Source of the DNA: Nocardia sp. alder85J
GTDB taxonomy: Bacteria > Actinomycetota > Actinomycetes > Mycobacteriales > Mycobacteriaceae
NCBI RefSeq assembly: GCF_020176955.2
Contig: NZ_JAIUCZ020000005.1
Location: forward strand, 434,001-498,000
Reading direction: 5' to 3'
Length of the DNA stretch: 64,000 nt
Part shown: positions 60,905-64,000 of the stretch, piece after piece
Layout: every line of letters begins with the position of its first letter
Position numbering within the stretch: position 1 is the first letter of the stretch
Position numbers and translations under genes: made by a program
The notes under the pieces: generated by a model
Told to the model about the DNA's origin: nothing
The model's database searches: none
What the model saw: the letters and a program-made list of their open reading frames with translations, nothing else

Positions 60905-62368
60905 TTACGCGTTGCCGGAGAGCTTCTCCCGCAGTGCGGCGAGCTGCGCGTCGCTGGCCAGCGAGCCACCGGCCGACTGGGTCTCCGCGGCGGCCTGCGA
61001 GCCGCCACTCTCGGAGGAGTAGTTCGAGGGCCCGCCCTTGGCGGCCTCGGCGGCGGCGTCGGCCGCCATCTTCTCCATCTGAGCGGTGTGCATCTTGTGG
61101 CGACGCTCCGCCTCGGCGTAGCGGCCTTCCCACTCTTCGCGCTGCTTGTCGAAGCCTTCGAGCCACTCGTTGGTGTCGGGGTCGAAGCCCTCGGGGAAGA
61201 TGTAGTTCCCCTGGTCGTCGTAGCTGTCGGCCATGCCGTACTTCGACGGGTCGAACTCGGCGTGGTAGTCCTCGTTGGCCTGCTTCAGCGACAGCGAGAT
61301 CCGGCGACGCTCCAGGTCGATGTCGATGACCTTGACCATCGCGTCGTCGCCCACGGCCACGACCTGGTCCGGCACCTCGACGTGGCGCTCGGCCAGCTCG
61401 GAGATGTGCACCAGGCCCTCGATGCCCTCCTCGACGCGGACGAACGCGCCGAACGGCACCAGCTTGGTGACCTTGCCCGGCACGATCTGGCCGATCGCGT
61501 GGGTGCGGGCGAACTGCCGCCACGGGTCTTCCTGGGTGGCCTTCAGCGACAGCGAGACGCGCTCGCGGTCCAGGTCGACGTCGAGGACCTCGACGGTGAC
61601 CTCCATGCCGACCTCGACGACCTCGGACGGGTGGTCGATGTGCTTCCAGGACAGCTCGGAGACGTGCACCAGGCCGTCCACGCCGCCCAGATCGACGAAC
61701 GCGCCGAAGTTGACGATCGAGGAGACCACACCCTTGCGGACCTGGCCCTTCTGCAGCTGGTGCAGGAACTCGCTGCGGACCTCGGACTGGGTCTGCTCCA
61801 GCCAGGCGCGCCGCGACAGGACCACGTTGTTGCGGTTCTTGTCCAGCTCGATGATCTTGGCCTCGATCTCCTTGCCGACGTACGGCTGCAGATCGCGGAC
61901 CCGGCGCATCTCGACCAGGGAGGCCGGGAGGAAGCCGCGCAGGCCGATATCGAGGATCAGACCACCCTTGACCACCTCGATGACGGTGCCCTTGACGGCC
62001 TCGTCCTTCTCCTTGAGCTCCTCGATGGTGCCCCACGCCCGCTCGTACTGCGCCCGCTTCTTCGACAGGATCAGCCGGCCTTCCTTGTCCTCCTTCGTGA
62101 GAACAAGGGCCTCGACCTCATCGCCCACGGAAACGACCTCGGACGGGTCGACATCGTGCTTGATGGACAGCTCTCGGGACGGGATCACGCCTTCGGTCTT
62201 GTAACCGATGTCGAGCAGGACCTCATCGCGATCGACCTTGACGATCGTGCCTTCGACGATGTCCCCGTCGTTGAAGTACTTGATCGTCTTGTCGATGGCG
62301 GCGAGGAAATCCTCGGCAGAGCCGATGTCGTTGACGGCTACCTGCGGCGAGGTGACGGTGGTGGGCAT
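60905..62368 (-). CDS. rpsA: 30S ribosomal protein S1
   Basis: 487 aa, with four S1 RNA-binding repeats (GDIVEGTIVKVDRDEVLLDIG; VKGTVIEVVKGGLILDIG; RKGVVSSIVNFGAFVDLGG; VPGKVTKLVPFGAFVRVEEG) and an acidic, Ala/Ser-rich tail ending LASDAQLAALREKLSGNA. It unfolds mRNA on the 30S subunit; mycobacterial RpsA is nearly identical. I took ATG 62368 (PTTVTSPQVAVNDIG), the mycobacterial-type start with a GGAG 11 nt upstream. An upstream ATG at 62410 in the same frame is possible. Confidence 0.97.
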   Translation of the reverse strand: MPTTVTSPQVAVNDIGSAEDFLAAIDKTIKYFNDGDIVEGTIVKVDRDEVLLDIGYKTEGVIPSRELSIKHDVDPSEVVSVGDEVEALVLTKEDKEGRLILSKKRAQYERAWGTIEELKEKDEAVKGTVIEVVKGGLILDIGLRGFLPASLVEMRRVRDLQPYVGKEIEAKIIELDKNRNNVVLSRRAWLEQTQSEVRSEFLHQLQKGQVRKGVVSSIVNFGAFVDLGGVDGLVHVSELSWKHIDHPSEVVEVGMEVTVEVLDVDLDRERVSLSLKATQEDPWRQFARTHAIGQIVPGKVTKLVPFGAFVRVEEGIEGLVHISELAERHVEVPDQVVAVGDDAMVKVIDIDLERRRISLSLKQANEDYHAEFDPSKYGMADSYDDQGNYIFPEGFDPDTNEWLEGFDKQREEWEGRYAEAERRHKMHTAQMEKMAADAAAEAAKGGPSNYSSESGGSQAAAETQSAGGSLASDAQLAALREKLSGNA

Positions 62369-62505
62369 ATGTTGGGTTGCTCCGGACGGATTGTGGTCGG
62401 TAGTGGACATGTGGGCTTTCGGTTTTGCTGTGAAGTCACAGCTGTGGAACTAACGTTGGACAGGCACAGCACCTCGCTGCGACACGGGCACAACGCTGTA
62501 CTCAC

Positions 62506-62559
62506 TGCATGCGTACTCACAGCACGTGCGTTCAGTACGTACGTGTGAAGACGCATGCA
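62506..62559. repeat. Inverted repeat with alternating purine-pyrimidine core upstream of rpsA
   Basis: TGCATGCGT (62506-62514) and ACGCATGCA (62551-62559) are perfect 9-bp arms. The 36-nt centre contains CACGTG and GTACGTACGTGTG. The stretch lies in the divergent promoter region of rpsA and a methyltransferase. Confidence 0.6.
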
Positions 62560-62648
62560 CTGAGGACACTCGCGGAAAACAGCGTACGCGAGGTGCAATG
62601 TGCCAAGCAAACAAGGGGTCCCCCAGGCAAGTCGATACCCTCCACATC

Positions 62649-63521
62649 ATGCCCCATGATCACCCGGTCGCGCACGTCGAAGATCGGCCGACACCGCCCG
62701 ATCCCCTGCTCGAGACCTCCCGGCCCGTCAAGATCCGGCTCGGATCCGCCGACAGCCAGCGCGCCAGCCGGCGCTGGTGGGACGGTGACGCCACGGAGTA
62801 CCACGCCACGCACGGCGAGTTCCTCGGCGCCGACTCCCCCGACGGCGAATTCGTGTGGTGCCCCGAGGGACTGCACGAGGGCGACTGGCGGCTGCTCGGC
62901 GACATCGCCGGGAAACGGATCCTGGAGATCGGCTGCGGTTCGGCGCCGTGCGCGCGCTGGCTGGCCGCGCACGGCGGGCATCCGGTCGGGCTGGACCTGT
63001 CCCGGGGGATGCTGAACCGCGGGCTGGCCGCCATGGACCGCGGCGGCCCCCGGGTGCCGCTGGTCCAGGCGGGCGCGGAGGCGCTGCCGTTCCGCGACGA
63101 GAGTTTCGACCTGGCCTGCTCGGCCTTCGGCGCGGTCCCGTTCGTGGCCGATTCGGCGCAGGTCATGCGCGAGGTGGCGCGGATATTGCGGCCGGGCGGG
63201 CGCTGGGTGTTCGCGGTCAACCATCCGATGCGCTGGATCTTCCTCGACGATCCGGGGGTCGACGGCCTGACGGCGGTGAACTCCTACTTCGACCGCAACC
63301 CCTATGTGGAGGTGGACGCGGCCGGCGAGCCCAGCTACGTCGAACACCACCGCACGATCGGCGACCGGGTCCGGGAGATCACCGCCGCCGGACTGCACCT
63401 GCTCGACGTGGTCGAACCGGAGTGGCCCGAGTGGCTGGACCGCGAATGGGGGCAGTGGAGCCCGTTGCGCGGCGAAATCTTCCCCGGCACCGCGATCTTC
63501 GTGACAGCGAAACCCGGCTAG
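62649..63521 (+). CDS. Class I SAM-dependent methyltransferase
   Basis: 290 aa. The SAM fold is clear: motif I RILEIGCGSAPCARWLA near 95-111, the acidic residue in HPVGLDLSRGML, motif III LPFRDESFDLACSAFGA, and RILRPGGRW. The N-terminus contains WWDGDATEYHATHGEFLG, typical of actinobacterial proteins often found next to rpsA or polA. ATG 62649 has no strong Shine-Dalgarno. Substrate unknown. Confidence 0.88.
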   Translation: MPHDHPVAHVEDRPTPPDPLLETSRPVKIRLGSADSQRASRRWWDGDATEYHATHGEFLGADSPDGEFVWCPEGLHEGDWRLLGDIAGKRILEIGCGSAPCARWLAAHGGHPVGLDLSRGMLNRGLAAMDRGGPRVPLVQAGAEALPFRDESFDLACSAFGAVPFVADSAQVMREVARILRPGGRWVFAVNHPMRWIFLDDPGVDGLTAVNSYFDRNPYVEVDAAGEPSYVEHHRTIGDRVREITAAGLHLLDVVEPEWPEWLDREWGQWSPLRGEIFPGTAIFVTAKPG

Positions 63522-63525
63522 CGGA

Positions 63526-63687
63526 TCAGGTTTTGGGAGTGCGGCCGACCTGTTGCAGTGCCAGCCGCAACGCGTACTCGATCTGGGCGTTGACGCTGCG
63601 CAAGTCGTCGGCCGCCCACTTGGCGAGCGCCTCGTGGACGGCCGGGTCGAGCCGCAGCAGCACCTTCTTCGGCTCCCGCTTCGCCAT
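63526..63687 (-). CDS. Ribbon-helix-helix (Arc-like) DNA-binding protein
   Basis: 53 aa: a basic start AKREPKKVLLRLDPAVHEAL (ribbon strand VLLRLDP), helix ALAKWAADDLRSVNAQIEYALRLAL in parts, matching small Arc/toxin-antitoxin RHH repressors, where the S-VNAQIEYAL helix is conserved. Its ATG overlaps the stop of the SPFH gene upstream (TGATG), so the two are translated together. It may autoregulate the pair. Confidence 0.8.
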   Translation of the reverse strand: MAKREPKKVLLRLDPAVHEALAKWAADDLRSVNAQIEYALRLALQQVGRTPKT

Positions 63688-64000
63688 CAGGAATACAGCG
63701 TCCCGGCGTTGACCACGGGCGTGGCCGAGCGATCACCACACAGCACCACGAGCAGATTCGACACCATCGCCGCCCGGCGCTCCTCGTCCAGTTCCACCAT
63801 GCCCTCCGCGGTCAGCCGTTCCAGCGCCATGCCGACCATGCCGACGGCGCCCTCCACGATCTTGCTGCGGGCGGCCACCACCTGCGCGGCCTGCTGCCGC
63901 ACCAGCATCGCCTGCGCGATCTCCGGCGCGTAGGCCAGGTGCGTGATACGGGCCTCGGTGACCTCGATGCCGGCCAGCGCGGTGCGGTCGCGCAGTTCGG
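63687..64000 (-). CDS. SPFH/band-7 domain protein, C-terminal part, cut by the right edge
   Basis: 104 residues are visible and the 5' end lies beyond the window. ELRDRTALAGIEVTEARITH, then LAYAPEIAQAMLVRQQAAQVVAARSKIVEGAVGM, in pieces, is the typical end of an SPFH (stomatin/prohibitin) domain followed by a short tail ending NAGTLYS. These proteins form membrane-associated oligomers. It overlaps the RHH gene, a pairing I recall from other actinobacteria. Confidence 0.8.
   Translation of the reverse strand, partial: ELRDRTALAGIEVTEARITHLAYAPEIAQAMLVRQQAAQVVAARSKIVEGAVGMVGMALERLTAEGMVELDEERRAAMVSNLLVVLCGDRSATPVVNAGTLYS

Overview
The window is high-GC actinobacterial chromosome, most likely from Nocardia or a close mycolic-acid relative. 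The evidence is the close similarity to mycobacterial proteins (RpsA, UvrA, UvrB, MiaB, infC with an ATC start, a CoaE-GrpB fusion), the recA/recX/gluABCD/miaB grouping, the uvrB-coaE-rpsA and infC-rpmI-rplT-tsnR-pheST blocks, mycothiol-type enzymes and a plc-type phospholipase. I see no prophage, insertion sequence, CRISPR array, tRNA or rRNA.

Layout. 0-5.3 kb: the start of a membrane-protein-type gene at the left edge, miaB, and the gluABCD amino-acid ABC importer with a stem-loop after gluB and a strong terminator after gluD. 5.3-9.8 kb: a PPOX flavoenzyme and an NTF2-like protein behind an operator/promoter and a tandem repeat, then a DHA2 exporter divergent from a double-length Lrp regulator. 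9.8-13.1 kb: recA with both a LexA box and a RecA-NDp (PafBC-type) promoter, followed by a very unusual 681-aa recX. 13-26 kb: an accessory stretch with VOC proteins, a cupin/AraC pair, two decaying pseudogenes, a displaced DUF3046 gene, a CGNR regulator, a possible immunity protein, three stop/start-overlapping small genes, a glycosyltransferase with a decayed tandem copy of its 3' end, a desaturase, a MarR regulator, a methyltransferase and YaeQ. 26.8-35.5 kb: the translation block pheST and infC-rpmI-rplT-tsnR, interrupted by a TetR/exporter pair. 35.5-43 kb: DUF1844, an uncharacterised overlapping gene pair, an alpha/beta hydrolase, a MarR/exporter pair, a 25-bp-periodic repeat and a lactate monooxygenase. 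43-50.4 kb: uvrA, a PAS-PAS-GGDEF cyclase and a HelD/HelR-type RNA polymerase helicase. 50.4-64 kb: a universal stress protein, DoxX, AraC, VOC, uvrB, two DUF402 paralogues around a small secreted protein, coaE, a Tat-exported phospholipase C, rpsA, a methyltransferase and a ribbon-helix-helix/SPFH pair at the right edge.

How the genes work together. Three DNA-repair genes (recA, uvrA, uvrB) carry the same LexA-independent damage promoter, TTGTCGGTG-N8-TAnnnT. Only recA also has a LexA box, and uvrB is predicted to be leaderless. The translation genes are organised as in mycobacteria. Much of the rest is regulator/target pairs with visible palindromic operators. The most novel object is recX, whose C-terminal three-helix module occurs three times behind a long low-complexity N-terminus.
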